64,000 nt of DNA from Fibrobacterota bacterium (GTDB taxonomy: Bacteria > Fibrobacterota > Chitinivibrionia > Chitinivibrionales > FEN-1185), in assembly GCA_003165595.1 (NCBI GenBank), contig PLWQ01000034.1, positions 45,144-109,143 on the forward strand, read 5' to 3'. The position numbers and the translations under genes are program-made. Below are positions 37,464 to 46,875 of this stretch, piece by piece. The notes beneath the pieces were generated by a model that was given only the letters and a program-made list of their open reading frames with translations, was not told where the DNA came from and did no database searches. Numbering within the stretch: the stretch's first letter is position 1; every line of letters begins with the position of its first letter.

Positions 37464-39719
37464 TCATGGCGCTCCGGTGTTTTCGTGCAGCCGGCCCGCG
37501 GCCAGCCATCGCAGGAGAAAATATTCGTTGTACGGTTTCGGATCGGTAACCATGGCTTTTGTCGTTCCGGCCAGCACCTGCGAGAGAGGTATCTCGTTTG
37601 ACAACATCTCGGCCATGTACGCCTCTGGCGTCTTGTCGCCGCACCAGGTGACTAGATCGCTGCGGGCGCCCGTCGGCATCCGCGACACCAGCGCTGCCGC
37701 ATCGGCCTGCCCAAAGGGCCGCAGGGAGCCGAGGAAATGACACCCCAGCCCTTCGATGGGATGGAATACCTTTACATAGGGAAAAGAAATGGAAAAGGAC
37801 CTCGCCACCGCCTCGATAACCTGAGCGTCTGATCCGTACACCCATTGTTGCAGGATACCCCCCTCTTTGAGTCGGCGCTTGGCGATTTCGTAGAATTCCA
37901 CGGAATACAGAAGGCTTGATCCGGCAGCTTCGAGCGGCGGCGGCGGATCGATGGTTATCACATCGAATTTCCCGTTTGTCCGCATCAGGAACCGGCGGCC
38001 GTCGTCGATAATCACGCGGGCCCCGGGTGCGCTCATGACGCGGTCGGCGTCTGCCCAATAGTACCCGAACGCGCGCGGCACACTGGGCACCAGGTCGATC
38101 GCGGTTGCGTCGATGCCCCAACTCACCAGCGACCTGAAGGTTGTCCCCATGCCGAAGCAGATATCGAGCGCCGTGGTGGGCGTTTGTTGACATAATGCGA
38201 GAGGCAGGTGCGCCATGAACTGAGTGACGGGCGACAGGTAGGTCATGTCGATGCCGTTCACCAGAATCTGCCGCTGCCGGCCAAAGCCGACGGAAGTCAC
38301 GGTTGCAGCGTAATCCCTGCGCATTATGCTGTGATACCGGGCATGCGCGAATTTCTCTTCGTAGGTGTCGCAGAAGAAATACCCGGCCAGCAGCAGAAGT
38401 ATCGCCGCGGCCGCGACAGCGAGGGAACGTTTCTCCTGCAGCGCCGATTTGCCGCCATAGAGACAAAAGCAGCAAAGGAGCAGCGCGGAAAGCGACAGCA
38501 GGGAGAACTTGACACCCAGGACCGGCAGAAGAAAATAGCAGGCAAAAAGCGGCCCCAGAATACATCCGAGCGTATTGACCGCATAGGCGCGCCCTGCGGC
38601 AGTGGGATTTCCCCGGGAATATCTGTCCACGAGTTGCGGCGTAAGATAGCCCAGCGCCACGCACAGCGGACAAATGCTGGCAAGTGCGAGAAGCATCCCG
38701 CCCGCCTTGACACGCGGATCATTGGCAACGAGCGGCAGCAGCGAACCGGCTGCAATGGCCGAAAGCTGCAACGGCACCGAAAACACTTTGGATGCGGCAA
38801 GGTGTTTTCGATACAGGTAGGAACCGATCCAGGACGCCATGAGATACGTCGTGAGAAGCGCGGCGTAGGAATACACAACCGTTTTGAGCACCACGGTAAA
38901 ATTTCTCGACCAGATGATCTCCATGCACATGGTGGCAAAACCGGTGACGAACAATATTGACAGAAGCGAGTACCCGCCGTTTCCGTGGTTCTCCCCGGGG
39001 GTATTTGTTCCGGCGCCGCTGCCGCTGTCCGGCGACGTTCCGAATCTTGCGCCGACAAAACATGCGGCGGCGGCGATGGAGAAATTGACCGCCGCCGCTA
39101 TCGCAAGAGTGACAAAAAAGCCGAAAAGCTCAACGAGGATCACCACCGTGATGATGGTTCCGCACATGGCGCCTACAATATTGGCCAGGTAGAGGAAACT
39201 GAAACTCGAATGATCGGCGTCCCGGTACTCGAGTGCGAATGCCATCATGAATGGATACGTGCACCCCATGAGAATGCACCATGGCAATAGAGCCGCGGTT
39301 ATGGCGAGCCCGGACACTGCCAGGTAGCCGATTGAATCCATTCCCCCGAGAGCAAGCATCCGGTGCTGTTCCATAAGGAAAATCCGGGGAACGCAGAAGG
39401 CGCCCAACCCGATGAGCAGCTCAATGCACCCATACAACAGAAGGGCCGAACAGCCGAACCGTTTTGTCAATGTGCGGACAACCGGTCCGCCAAAGGCCGA
39501 CCCAATGAGCAGCCCCAGCATGAAGACCGAAATGACCACCGACATGACGGGCGTTGTGATACCGAACGCGGCATATGCCAGTCGTATCCAGATTACCTGA
39601 TACAACAATCCGCAGAACCCGGAAAACAGAAACATCACGAACATTGTGCTGCGCACGTTGCGAGGCATGTTTGCTCCATCGCGGTGTGCAAGGCTCTTAT
39701 CCGGATTGTTGCTGTGCAT
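37464..39719 (-). CDS. MFS-like membrane protein fused to spermidine-synthase domain
   Basis: 751 residues. The first ~490 hold some fourteen hydrophobic helices ('MFVMFLFSGFCGLLYQVIWI', 'VMSVVISVFMLGLLIGSAFG'), the start typical of the fused MFS/spermidine synthase family. The C-terminal ~240 residues carry the spermidine-synthase Rossmann fold ('ALDICFGMGTTFRSLVSWGI', 'VIIDDGRRFL', 'VITIDPPPPLEAAGSSLLYS', 'VEFYEIAKRRL'). Family function is unclear; aminopropyl transfer or a related SAM-like reaction near the membrane is suspected. Start at ATG 39719, which overlaps the stop of the upstream gene by one base (TGATG). Confidence 0.8.
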   Translation of the reverse strand: MHSNNPDKSLAHRDGANMPRNVRSTMFVMFLFSGFCGLLYQVIWIRLAYAAFGITTPVMSVVISVFMLGLLIGSAFGGPVVRTLTKRFGCSALLLYGCIELLIGLGAFCVPRIFLMEQHRMLALGGMDSIGYLAVSGLAITAALLPWCILMGCTYPFMMAFALEYRDADHSSFSFLYLANIVGAMCGTIITVVILVELFGFFVTLAIAAAVNFSIAAAACFVGARFGTSPDSGSGAGTNTPGENHGNGGYSLLSILFVTGFATMCMEIIWSRNFTVVLKTVVYSYAALLTTYLMASWIGSYLYRKHLAASKVFSVPLQLSAIAAGSLLPLVANDPRVKAGGMLLALASICPLCVALGYLTPQLVDRYSRGNPTAAGRAYAVNTLGCILGPLFACYFLLPVLGVKFSLLSLSALLLCCFCLYGGKSALQEKRSLAVAAAAILLLLAGYFFCDTYEEKFAHARYHSIMRRDYAATVTSVGFGRQRQILVNGIDMTYLSPVTQFMAHLPLALCQQTPTTALDICFGMGTTFRSLVSWGIDATAIDLVPSVPRAFGYYWADADRVMSAPGARVIIDDGRRFLMRTNGKFDVITIDPPPPLEAAGSSLLYSVEFYEIAKRRLKEGGILQQWVYGSDAQVIEAVARSFSISFPYVKVFHPIEGLGCHFLGSLRPFGQADAAALVSRMPTGARSDLVTWCGDKTPEAYMAEMLSNEIPLSQVLAGTTKAMVTDPKPYNEYFLLRWLAAGRLHENTGAP

Positions 39720-41341
39720 CACAGTGAAAAGTCCCTGAGCGGAATTACCTCGGGTAGGGTGTCGCGGGGGCGTCCAAACAGCTCCGTGGGAACCCAGCGG
39801 ATGGTGAGATTCCGTACCTTGACAGTTGCGAGAGCCTCGATGAGGTGGCTGTACCACGGCTGGTCGGTTGCGATGAGCAGAAGGTCCACATGATGGCCCG
39901 ACAAAACGTTCTTGATATTCTCGATATGACCGAGCACCGGATACCCCATGAATTCCCCGGGGTAGTGGTCCTTAAACGGCCACAGGACTCCCTGGATTGT
40001 GGCGGATGCGTCCTCTTCGAAATTCTTGATAAGCGCACCGGCCACCTCGCCTGACCCGAGAATCACCACGTTGCCGGTGCTGAAGACCAGCCTCTTGAAT
40101 CTCGTGAGAATACTCGGCAGCGCCTCGCGCCATCCCACCAGCGCCCCGGTTATGATGAAGGTCGACACCCCGAACGCGATGCGCGACAGGGCCATGGATT
40201 TCATGAAGAACACCGCGGCCACGAAAATCACCGAGGCCATGATGCCGGAAGCAAACGCGTTGACCGCCGAATAGCGTTCCTTGGAGTACACGCCCCGGTA
40301 CAGGAACATGCTTATAAAACTCAACGTCAAGAGCGCGTGCATGAGCAGCAGATGCGCCATACCGCGGCCCGCATAAGGGCTTGCCATTGACAAATACCCA
40401 AACCACGCGGTTACGCCTCCCCACAGAATTGCGTTGATAAAGAGCACGTCGATAAAGAACGCAGTGGACGTCTTAAGAATGCTTCCCACAAAATTGATGC
40501 CGGCCTGAACAATGATACCCACCAGAATGAGCCAGCCGGGAAAAAAGGATGAATGCGTGTGCTTGTACTTGCGCGAAAAGATCATCATGGCTTCATAAAA
40601 CGCCTTGCGTGATTTCCACGTCTGCTTCGCCGCGCTCTTGCCCTTAAAATGGATTATCTTGGTTGCCGGATTATACCAGACCGAATATCCCTTTTCCCTG
40701 ATTCGGCAGCACAGGTCGAGGTCTTCGCCGTACATGAAGAACGTTTCGTCGAAGCCGTTGACTTCGTGGAAAAGACGGGCGGGCATCACCATGAACGATC
40801 CGGACACGGCATCGACCTCGGAGATTGCTTCGGGGTCGAGATAGGTCAAATTATACCTGCCGAAGAGCCGGCTCCTGGGGAAAAGCCTGCTGAGGCCGGC
40901 AAACCGGAAGAAGGCCACGAGCGGCGAAGGAAAACTCCGCCTGCATGCGGCCTGCAGAGAACCGTCCGCATTGAGGATTTTCGGACCCATGACGCCCGCT
41001 TCCGGATGCGATTCGAAAAAGTCGGCGCATACGCGTAGGGTATTTTTCGAGACAAGCGTGTCCGGGTTCAGAAACAGCAGATAAGCGCCGCGGCCGCTTT
41101 TCGCGCCCACGTTACACGCTTTGCCGAACCCGATGTTATTCTTGAGCCCCACCCAGGTTACCTCGGGAAACTCTCCCGTGACAAGGCTTTTTGAATCGTC
41201 GTGAGAGGCATTGTCCACGATGATCACCTCCGCGCGATCGTACAGATCGGCTTCGCGAAGCGACAGGAGCGTCCGCTTGAGGTAATCGGCCACCTTGAAA
41301 TTGACGATGACGATGGAGATGAGGACGTTGTTGGCCGCCAC
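39719..41341 (-). CDS. GT2 glycosyltransferase fused to membrane helices and a CoA-binding-like domain
   Basis: 540 residues. Residues 1-250 are a rhamnosyltransferase-like GT2 ('ISIVIVNFKVADYLKRTLLS', 'EVIIVDNASHDDS', 'GAYLLFLNPDTLV', 'GFDETFFMYGEDLDLCCRIR'). Residues ~270-410 contain four or five transmembrane helices. The last ~120 residues ('NVVILGSGEVAGALIKNFEE', 'GYPVLGHIENIKNVLSGHHV', 'DLLLIATDQPWYSHLIEALA') match the CoA-binding-like N-terminal domain of polyprenyl glycosylphosphotransferases, but the catalytic phosphotransferase part is missing. Likely surface-glycan assembly at the inner membrane. Confidence 0.78.
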   Translation of the reverse strand: MAANNVLISIVIVNFKVADYLKRTLLSLREADLYDRAEVIIVDNASHDDSKSLVTGEFPEVTWVGLKNNIGFGKACNVGAKSGRGAYLLFLNPDTLVSKNTLRVCADFFESHPEAGVMGPKILNADGSLQAACRRSFPSPLVAFFRFAGLSRLFPRSRLFGRYNLTYLDPEAISEVDAVSGSFMVMPARLFHEVNGFDETFFMYGEDLDLCCRIREKGYSVWYNPATKIIHFKGKSAAKQTWKSRKAFYEAMMIFSRKYKHTHSSFFPGWLILVGIIVQAGINFVGSILKTSTAFFIDVLFINAILWGGVTAWFGYLSMASPYAGRGMAHLLLMHALLTLSFISMFLYRGVYSKERYSAVNAFASGIMASVIFVAAVFFMKSMALSRIAFGVSTFIITGALVGWREALPSILTRFKRLVFSTGNVVILGSGEVAGALIKNFEEDASATIQGVLWPFKDHYPGEFMGYPVLGHIENIKNVLSGHHVDLLLIATDQPWYSHLIEALATVKVRNLTIRWVPTELFGRPRDTLPEVIPLRDFSL

Positions 41342-41344
41342 AGG

Positions 41345-42067
41345 CTAGATCCTGTTGAAGGTCGACAGCAGGCGAAGTTTCCAGATAAGAATGAGGGCTT
41401 CGCGGACAATCTTTGTTGACATTTTAGAAGTTCCGCGTTTCCTGTCTGTAAATACAATGGGGATCTCGGCGATCCTGAATTTCTTCTTCCAGACGAGGTA
41501 GTTCACCTCCACCTGGAATGAGTACCCGGAGGAGTCAATCTTGTCGAGCCGAATGGTTTCGAGCACCTTCCTGCGAAAACACTTGAAGCCGGCAGTGCAG
41601 TCGAGCACCGGAACTCCCGTCACGAGGCGTGCAAACAGGTTTCCAAAATAGCTGAGGAGCAACCTGCTCATGGGCCAGTTCACCACGTTGACGCCCTTAA
41701 TGTAGCGGGAGCCTATCACCAGATCGTTGTCGCGAATGGCCGACAGGAAATCAGGAAGGTATTTCGGGTCGTGCGAAAAATCGGCGTCCATCTCGAAAAT
41801 GAATTCGTAGGTGCGTTCAAGCGCCCATGAAAACCCTGCGACATAGGCTTTGCCGAGACCCTCTTTGGCCGGTCTGTCGAGGACGAACAGGCCGGGAAAC
41901 TTCCCGGCAAGCTCCTTGACGTGTTGCGATGTTCCATCGGGCGAATTGTCGTCCACGACGAGTATGTGCGCGTCAGGAAGAAGAGACTTGATTGCGGGGA
42001 TGATGAGCCCGATGTTCTCACGCTCATTGAAGGTGGGAATGATGACAAGGACGTTTTCGTGAGCCAT
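41345..42067 (-). CDS. Polyprenol-phosphate mannosyltransferase (DPM1-like)
   Basis: 240 residues. 'VLVIIPTFNERENIGLIIPA', 'HILVVDDNSPDGTS', 'GLGKAYVAGFSWAL', 'FIFEMDADFSHDPKYLPDFL', 'LVIGSRYIKG', 'DCTAGFKCFRRKVL' and 'IPIVFTDRKRGTSKMS' form the complete DPM1/Ppm1 signature set. It transfers mannose (or a similar sugar) from a GDP donor to polyprenol phosphate. No membrane tail, as in the minimal soluble class. AGAGG precedes the ATG. The GT2 fusion follows after 3 bases. Confidence 0.9.
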   Translation of the reverse strand: MAHENVLVIIPTFNERENIGLIIPAIKSLLPDAHILVVDDNSPDGTSQHVKELAGKFPGLFVLDRPAKEGLGKAYVAGFSWALERTYEFIFEMDADFSHDPKYLPDFLSAIRDNDLVIGSRYIKGVNVVNWPMSRLLLSYFGNLFARLVTGVPVLDCTAGFKCFRRKVLETIRLDKIDSSGYSFQVEVNYLVWKKKFRIAEIPIVFTDRKRGTSKMSTKIVREALILIWKLRLLSTFNRI

Positions 42068-42267
42068 TGGGTCCTCTTGCTGGAAAGTGAACTCTCGCCC
42101 GCCCTGTCAAAATAACACAAGTAGGTTCTGCGAGCAAGAAAGGGTTTGTTGCTGGGGTCGGTTGGTATCACGTAATTTTGAGATCAGCAAATTCCTTCAG
42201 TGAGTCCGGGCGTTACCCTCGCTTCGATCGAGTCGGTTCCGCGTTCTTGAGAGGATCTCCGCAGCGC

Positions 42268-43632
42268 ATGCCTTCAAAAATTCTCCTCATCAGCGTGAAC
42301 CGATGCGCAACACCCTACGTTGTTTTTCCTCTCGGGCTCGCGCATGTCGCGGCTGCGCTGGTCCGCGCCGGACACACGGTTGAAATGGCCGACTGCGCGC
42401 GGGACGCCGCAGCGATCGAGGAGAAAGTCCGGGCCTTTTCCCCGGACTACATCGGTCTTTCGCTTCGCAACATCGACGACAATCAGATTCGAAATACGCG
42501 TTTCCTCGCAAACGACCTATGCGTCCTGACAAAGAAGATCCGTACGCTCACCACGGCTCCCCTTATCATCGGCGGAAGCGGATTTTCGCTGTTTCCCGAA
42601 TCGCTCCTTATGGAATCGGGGGCGGATTTCGGCATCAAGGGCGAGGCGGAGGAATCACTGCCCCGGCTTATCGCCGCGCTTGAGAGAAACATCGACAGCC
42701 GCGGCGTCCCCGGCCTTGTCTACCGCGACACCTCCGGGATCGTTCGGAACGAAACCAAACAATGTGCGGACTCGAGCATTGTTTTGCCCCTGCTTCCTCC
42801 GGAACTTGCGCAATTTTACATCAGAGAAAGTTCCATGCTCAACGTCCAAACGCAGCGCGGATGCGCCTACACATGCTGCTATTGCGCCTATCCGCTCATA
42901 GAGGGTACGGCAGTGCGCCCCAAAGACCCCGCAGCGTGCGCCGACGAAATCGAGCGCATACGATCCTCCGGAGCGCGATACTTCTTTATTGTCGATTCCG
43001 TGTTCAACTCCTCGCCCGCGCACGTGACCGCGGTGTGCGAAGAAATAATCAGGCGCGGCCTTGCCTTGTCGTGGGGGTGCTTCCTGCGGCCGCAGGGACT
43101 CACCCAGAAGCTCATGAACCTCATGGCACGCGCCGGACTTTCTCACATCGAGTTCGGTTCGGACAGTTTCTCCGACTCCGTGCTTGCGGAATACGGAAAG
43201 AACTTCTCCTTCGAAGACGTGTACAATGCAAGCGAGCTTGCCCGGGCGGCAAAGGTCCATTATGCCCACTTCCTTATCGTGGGCGGGCCCGGAGAGACGG
43301 TAGCAACCATGCGCGAAGGTTTTGAGAACTCAAAGCGTCTCAAAAAGACCGTGCATTTCCCGTTTGTCGGCATGCGCGTGTATCCTGGCACACCGCTTTT
43401 CCGAAGGGCTCTTTCGGAAGGCGTACTCGCTCCCGGAAGGGATCTCCTGCCCCCGTTCTTTTATATCAACCCCGCTCTTCAAAAGGAGAGAATATTCTCT
43501 CTCCTCGGTGAATTTTCCAAGCAGTCGAAGAATTGGATTGTGGGAGACATTCCCGAACACAACGCAACGGTGGTGACGAATCTGAGGCGCATGGGGGTCG
43601 TGGGTCCACTGTGGGAATTTCTGGCAAGATAG
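42268..43632 (+). CDS. B12-binding radical SAM protein
   Basis: 454 residues. N-terminal Rossmann-like cobalamin-binding region ('ILLISVNRCATPYVVFPLGL', 'IGGSGFSLFPESLL'), then radical SAM with CX3CX2C in 'RGCAYTCCYCAYPLIEG'. The rest of the TIM barrel follows ('FFIVDSVFNSSPAHV', 'IEFGSDSFSDSVL', 'HFLIVGGPGETVATM'). Such enzymes often methylate or remodel lipids and antibiotics. No adjacent gene fixes the substrate. Start taken at ATG 42268, at the beginning of the Rossmann fold; the in-frame sequence back to 42178 is intergenic in character. Confidence 0.85.
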   Translation: MPSKILLISVNRCATPYVVFPLGLAHVAAALVRAGHTVEMADCARDAAAIEEKVRAFSPDYIGLSLRNIDDNQIRNTRFLANDLCVLTKKIRTLTTAPLIIGGSGFSLFPESLLMESGADFGIKGEAEESLPRLIAALERNIDSRGVPGLVYRDTSGIVRNETKQCADSSIVLPLLPPELAQFYIRESSMLNVQTQRGCAYTCCYCAYPLIEGTAVRPKDPAACADEIERIRSSGARYFFIVDSVFNSSPAHVTAVCEEIIRRGLALSWGCFLRPQGLTQKLMNLMARAGLSHIEFGSDSFSDSVLAEYGKNFSFEDVYNASELARAAKVHYAHFLIVGGPGETVATMREGFENSKRLKKTVHFPFVGMRVYPGTPLFRRALSEGVLAPGRDLLPPFFYINPALQKERIFSLLGEFSKQSKNWIVGDIPEHNATVVTNLRRMGVVGPLWEFLAR

Positions 43633-43646
43633 AGGCGGGATAGTGT

Positions 43647-44537
43647 ATGATACAGGGCGTCATTCTCGGCCTGTGCGCCGCGTTTTTCCAATCCGGCTCA
43701 TACCTGTTTACTAAACGATATGTTGCCGAGTTCGAGAAAAGCACCCTCGGCCTGCTGGTGGCCAGCCATTGCATTATGGGAATCTTTTCCGTGGCGCTCC
43801 TGCCGTTCTTTTTTCCCTCGCACCTGCCGCCCGTATCACACATCACGTTTCCTCTCGTGTTTGGTGTTGCCTCGTACATTGCGGCGCAGACGGCCTTTTT
43901 CCTCAGCCTCAAGAGCGCGGACGCATCCAGGGTCTCGCCGCTTCTTGGACTCAAGATCCTCATTCTTGCCGCCATCAGCATCACGATATTGCGCCGGCAC
44001 TTCGGCCTGCTGCAATGGAGCGGCATTGCCGTAAGCCTGGTCGCCGCCTACCTGCTGGGAAGCTCAGGATCGCCACTTACGTTGCGCAGCTGGGGATTCA
44101 TCGCGGCCGCTTGTCTTTTCTACTCACTATCCGACTTGTGCATCAGACAATTGATTGTGCAGTTCAACTATCTGGGATTGTTCGACGCGGCTGTCGTGAG
44201 CACCTGCCTGTGTTACGTCCTTGCCGGGGCGGCTGCCGCCTGCTGTTTGCCCTTTGCCAAGTTACGGCCGATGCGGCGTTGGAGACTTGCCTTCCCGTTC
44301 GCCGTTTTCTGGTTTGCGGGGATCCTTTTCCTCTTCGGATGCTTCGGCAGCATCGGCGTGGTATTCGGCAATATCGTGCAATCGACCCGGGGCGTACTGT
44401 CGCTGGGCATGGGATGGGTCGTAGCGTTTCTCGGACACGAGCACATCGAAGAAAAGATTTCCGCGCGTGTCTTTGCGCACCGGGCGATTGCCGGTTTCCT
44501 CATGGTCGGTGCAATCGCCTTGTTTTATTTGGGCTAA
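43647..44537 (+). CDS. EamA/DMT-family transporter
   Basis: 296 residues with ten hydrophobic segments arranged as two EamA halves, for example 'VILGLCAAFFQSGSYLFTKR' at the start and 'VGAIALFYLG' at the end. The family exports or imports small metabolites; substrate not readable. It starts 14 bases after the radical SAM gene and is probably co-transcribed with it. Confidence 0.82.
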   Translation: MIQGVILGLCAAFFQSGSYLFTKRYVAEFEKSTLGLLVASHCIMGIFSVALLPFFFPSHLPPVSHITFPLVFGVASYIAAQTAFFLSLKSADASRVSPLLGLKILILAAISITILRRHFGLLQWSGIAVSLVAAYLLGSSGSPLTLRSWGFIAAACLFYSLSDLCIRQLIVQFNYLGLFDAAVVSTCLCYVLAGAAAACCLPFAKLRPMRRWRLAFPFAVFWFAGILFLFGCFGSIGVVFGNIVQSTRGVLSLGMGWVVAFLGHEHIEEKISARVFAHRAIAGFLMVGAIALFYLG

Positions 44538-44559
44538 CCTTGTTTGACAGGGGACAATC

Positions 44560-45228
44560 ATGCTGTTCTTCCGCGGTCCAGTTCTATTCGCGGCGCTGCT
44601 GGCAGCCGCTCCGTCGTCCGCTCTCGCAACCGATTTCTACGCGGGAGTCAAGGGCGGGGTCGGCTTGTCGGGGTTCTGGGGCGCCAACGCCGGCGACAGC
44701 GCAGGATTCACCGACAACGTGCGCGCCGGATTCTGCGGCGGCCTTGTGGGCGTGGCGCAGTTCAACGATAATATCGGACTCCAGGCGGAACTGTTATATG
44801 CGCAAAAGGGGAAATCCAGCTCGGGCGACTTCGCGACGTTTGCAATCCAGAACGATTGGAAGTCCGACTATCTGGAAATTCCCCTGGTGTGCAGGCTCTG
44901 CTATCCACTCAAGGGTTCGCGCGTTCTGGTGTACGCGGGACCGTCGCTGTCGTTCCTTCTTTCGTCCACTCTAATGGTGACCCGGACCGACGAAGGGGGT
45001 CTGCAAACCGTCTCGTCCGAGAACACCTGGGGCACTACCAGCGCCTTTGATGCCGGACTTGCCGTCGGCGGCGGCATGGAATTCGAAATTCCCACCGGTG
45101 AAATCATCTTCGACGTCCGGTTCACGCCGGGGTTTATCACAACGTACAGGAAAACCGGACAGGACAAACAGCTTGACATAAAGAATTATCTCGTGTCGTT
45201 CATGGTAGGATATGCATTTAAGTTCTGA
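44560..45228 (+). CDS. Outer-membrane beta-barrel protein (PorT/OmpW-like)
   Basis: 222 residues. Signal peptide (LFAALLAAAPSSALA), then alternating amphipathic strands: 'FYAGVKGGVGLSGFWG', 'IGLQAELLYAQKGKSS', 'LEIPLVCRLCYPL', 'VYAGPSLSFLLSS' and a C-terminal strand 'YLVSFMVGYAFKF' ending in Phe, as barrels do for outer-membrane insertion. The 'GLQAELLYAQKG' and 'YLEIPL' phrases are typical of the PorT-like barrels of FCB bacteria. Specific role unknown. Confidence 0.8.
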   Translation: MLFFRGPVLFAALLAAAPSSALATDFYAGVKGGVGLSGFWGANAGDSAGFTDNVRAGFCGGLVGVAQFNDNIGLQAELLYAQKGKSSSGDFATFAIQNDWKSDYLEIPLVCRLCYPLKGSRVLVYAGPSLSFLLSSTLMVTRTDEGGLQTVSSENTWGTTSAFDAGLAVGGGMEFEIPTGEIIFDVRFTPGFITTYRKTGQDKQLDIKNYLVSFMVGYAFKF

Positions 45229-45450
45229 GGGCGACGACCGGTCTGATTGCACCGGGCGCGGTATCGCGAGGCAAGAATGTTTCACAAAGAGAGGTATGGC
45301 ATTTGATCCCGGACCGGCGCAGTCCCGAGTGGCTGCTGACGGTTTCCTGCCGCTTCGCCTACGGAAATCGGGCAACCATCCGGCCGATCTTTCTTGAGAA
45401 CTCTTCAGCACCGTCGACCAGCTGTACCGCCCGAACGCGGACCCACTGCG

Positions 45451-46776
45451 CTAAAAGTAGAAATTCACTCCAAGGCCGATCCCGAACATCGGCATGAGGT
45501 AGCTCAGGAACCACTTGTTATAGTAGGTGCCGTCGGGAGAATCATATTCTGACTGTTCGGTCTCGAAGTACGAGTACTGGAAAAGGAAGTCCAGGTTAAA
45601 GCCGACATGTTTTCCTGCCATTATCTCCGCCCCGGCCCGAATTCCGAAAGCAACATTCCCGGCACCGTGAAAGGAAACCGAATCGCCACCGCTCACATCC
45701 AGCGAAGAAACCGAATCGGAAGTCTTGTATTCTTCCATGTTCAGGAGGTAATTGAAATCAACCATTAGTCCGATATTCATTTTGACCGGATACCAGCGCT
45801 TGACAAAATTCACGCCAAGGGCAACGCCGAAGACATTGAGATAGTCTCCGTATTTGTTGTCCTTTTCTTCAATCGCTTCGTAGGCATAGCTGGGTCCCAC
45901 ATCTATCGTGATGAAGGGACCTGCCTTGATCATGAACTTGAGTTGAGGATTAAAAAGCGGAGAAAATGTGTAGACGCTGTCGGGAAATGGGTAGACGTCG
46001 GTACCCTTGTTATTTCCATATTCGTCATAGTGTGTAACGTGGGTCCTTGCAACAACTCCGTTGCCGTACAGGTTGAAAGCGAGCCGTATGCCTCCCCGGT
46101 TCTTGTTCCTCTCCTTCCGCTCGTCCGTCGCCTCCGGCGCCTTTTCTTCCTTCTTCTCCTCAACGACCGCGGGTTTCTCCTCTTTGGCCTGTTCGGCGGG
46201 CTTTGCCTCTTCCTTCTTTTCCAGCGCCACCGGTTGCGGCGCCTGCGCTGCCGGCCCCACAAGCTGCGATGCGATGCCCGGAAGCGCTCCCACCACTTCT
46301 TCGATGTCTCCTTTTATGTCAACCGACACGACCTTCACGATCTTTGCGGTCTTCACGTCGATGACGCGCAGGTTGACAAGGAACATAGACCCCACCTTGC
46401 CGAGCGATCCTGTCACCAGCTGCTCCACGCCGAGCAATTGCCCGATCTCCACCATGCACGCCTCATTGGTGCAGGCGCCCGATTGCTGGAACCCCTGCTC
46501 CTTGAGAATCTCCTGCATCTGATCGCGCTCCATGACGTTCACTTTTCCCGTGTTGAACAATTCACCCCTGAGGCGATCCGAGATCACCTCTATTTCCCCC
46601 GAGGTCACGCCCGACGCGTTCTTCATGTTGATAACCGCAATATTGGTCTTCCCGGGCGTTTTCGCCGCAGCCGGCGGCGCCGCGTTAAGTGAGGCCTGGG
46701 CAAACGCCGGCCCGGACGACAGGATCACGGCCAACGCACAAATCAATCTGACACATCCCGACCTTGAGTTTTTCAT
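45451..46776 (-). CDS. CsgG/TolB-like domain fused to outer-membrane barrel
   Basis: 441 residues. Signal peptide (LICALAVILSSGPAFAQ). Residues ~40-190 resemble the CsgG/TolB N-terminal fold: 'TNIAVINMKNASGVTSGEIE', 'VISDRLRGELFNTGKVNVME', 'RDQMQEILKEQGF', 'GQLLGVEQLVTGSLGKVGSM'. A Glu/Lys/Pro-rich linker (~200-245) leads to a C-terminal beta-barrel that ends 'PMFGIGLGVNFYF'. AAGGA 7 bases before the ATG at 46776 sets the start. The fusion suggests an outer-membrane protein with a periplasmic nucleotide- or partner-binding head; function unknown. Confidence 0.78.
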   Translation of the reverse strand: MKNSRSGCVRLICALAVILSSGPAFAQASLNAAPPAAAKTPGKTNIAVINMKNASGVTSGEIEVISDRLRGELFNTGKVNVMERDQMQEILKEQGFQQSGACTNEACMVEIGQLLGVEQLVTGSLGKVGSMFLVNLRVIDVKTAKIVKVVSVDIKGDIEEVVGALPGIASQLVGPAAQAPQPVALEKKEEAKPAEQAKEEKPAVVEEKKEEKAPEATDERKERNKNRGGIRLAFNLYGNGVVARTHVTHYDEYGNNKGTDVYPFPDSVYTFSPLFNPQLKFMIKAGPFITIDVGPSYAYEAIEEKDNKYGDYLNVFGVALGVNFVKRWYPVKMNIGLMVDFNYLLNMEEYKTSDSVSSLDVSGGDSVSFHGAGNVAFGIRAGAEIMAGKHVGFNLDFLFQYSYFETEQSEYDSPDGTYYNKWFLSYLMPMFGIGLGVNFYF

Positions 46777-46875
46777 ATGCTGGTTCCTTCTCGGGTGACG
46801 TATTTTATCCGGGGTCAGTCGCATAACACTATAATATTATCTTTAGTAACTCCCACAATCAACGCAAAACATCGC

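Noticed and set aside
37333-38673. 446-residue minus-strand frame beside scpB
   Set aside because: It overlaps the MFS/spermidine-synthase gene in another frame; Arg/Gly-rich with no domain, so a shadow.
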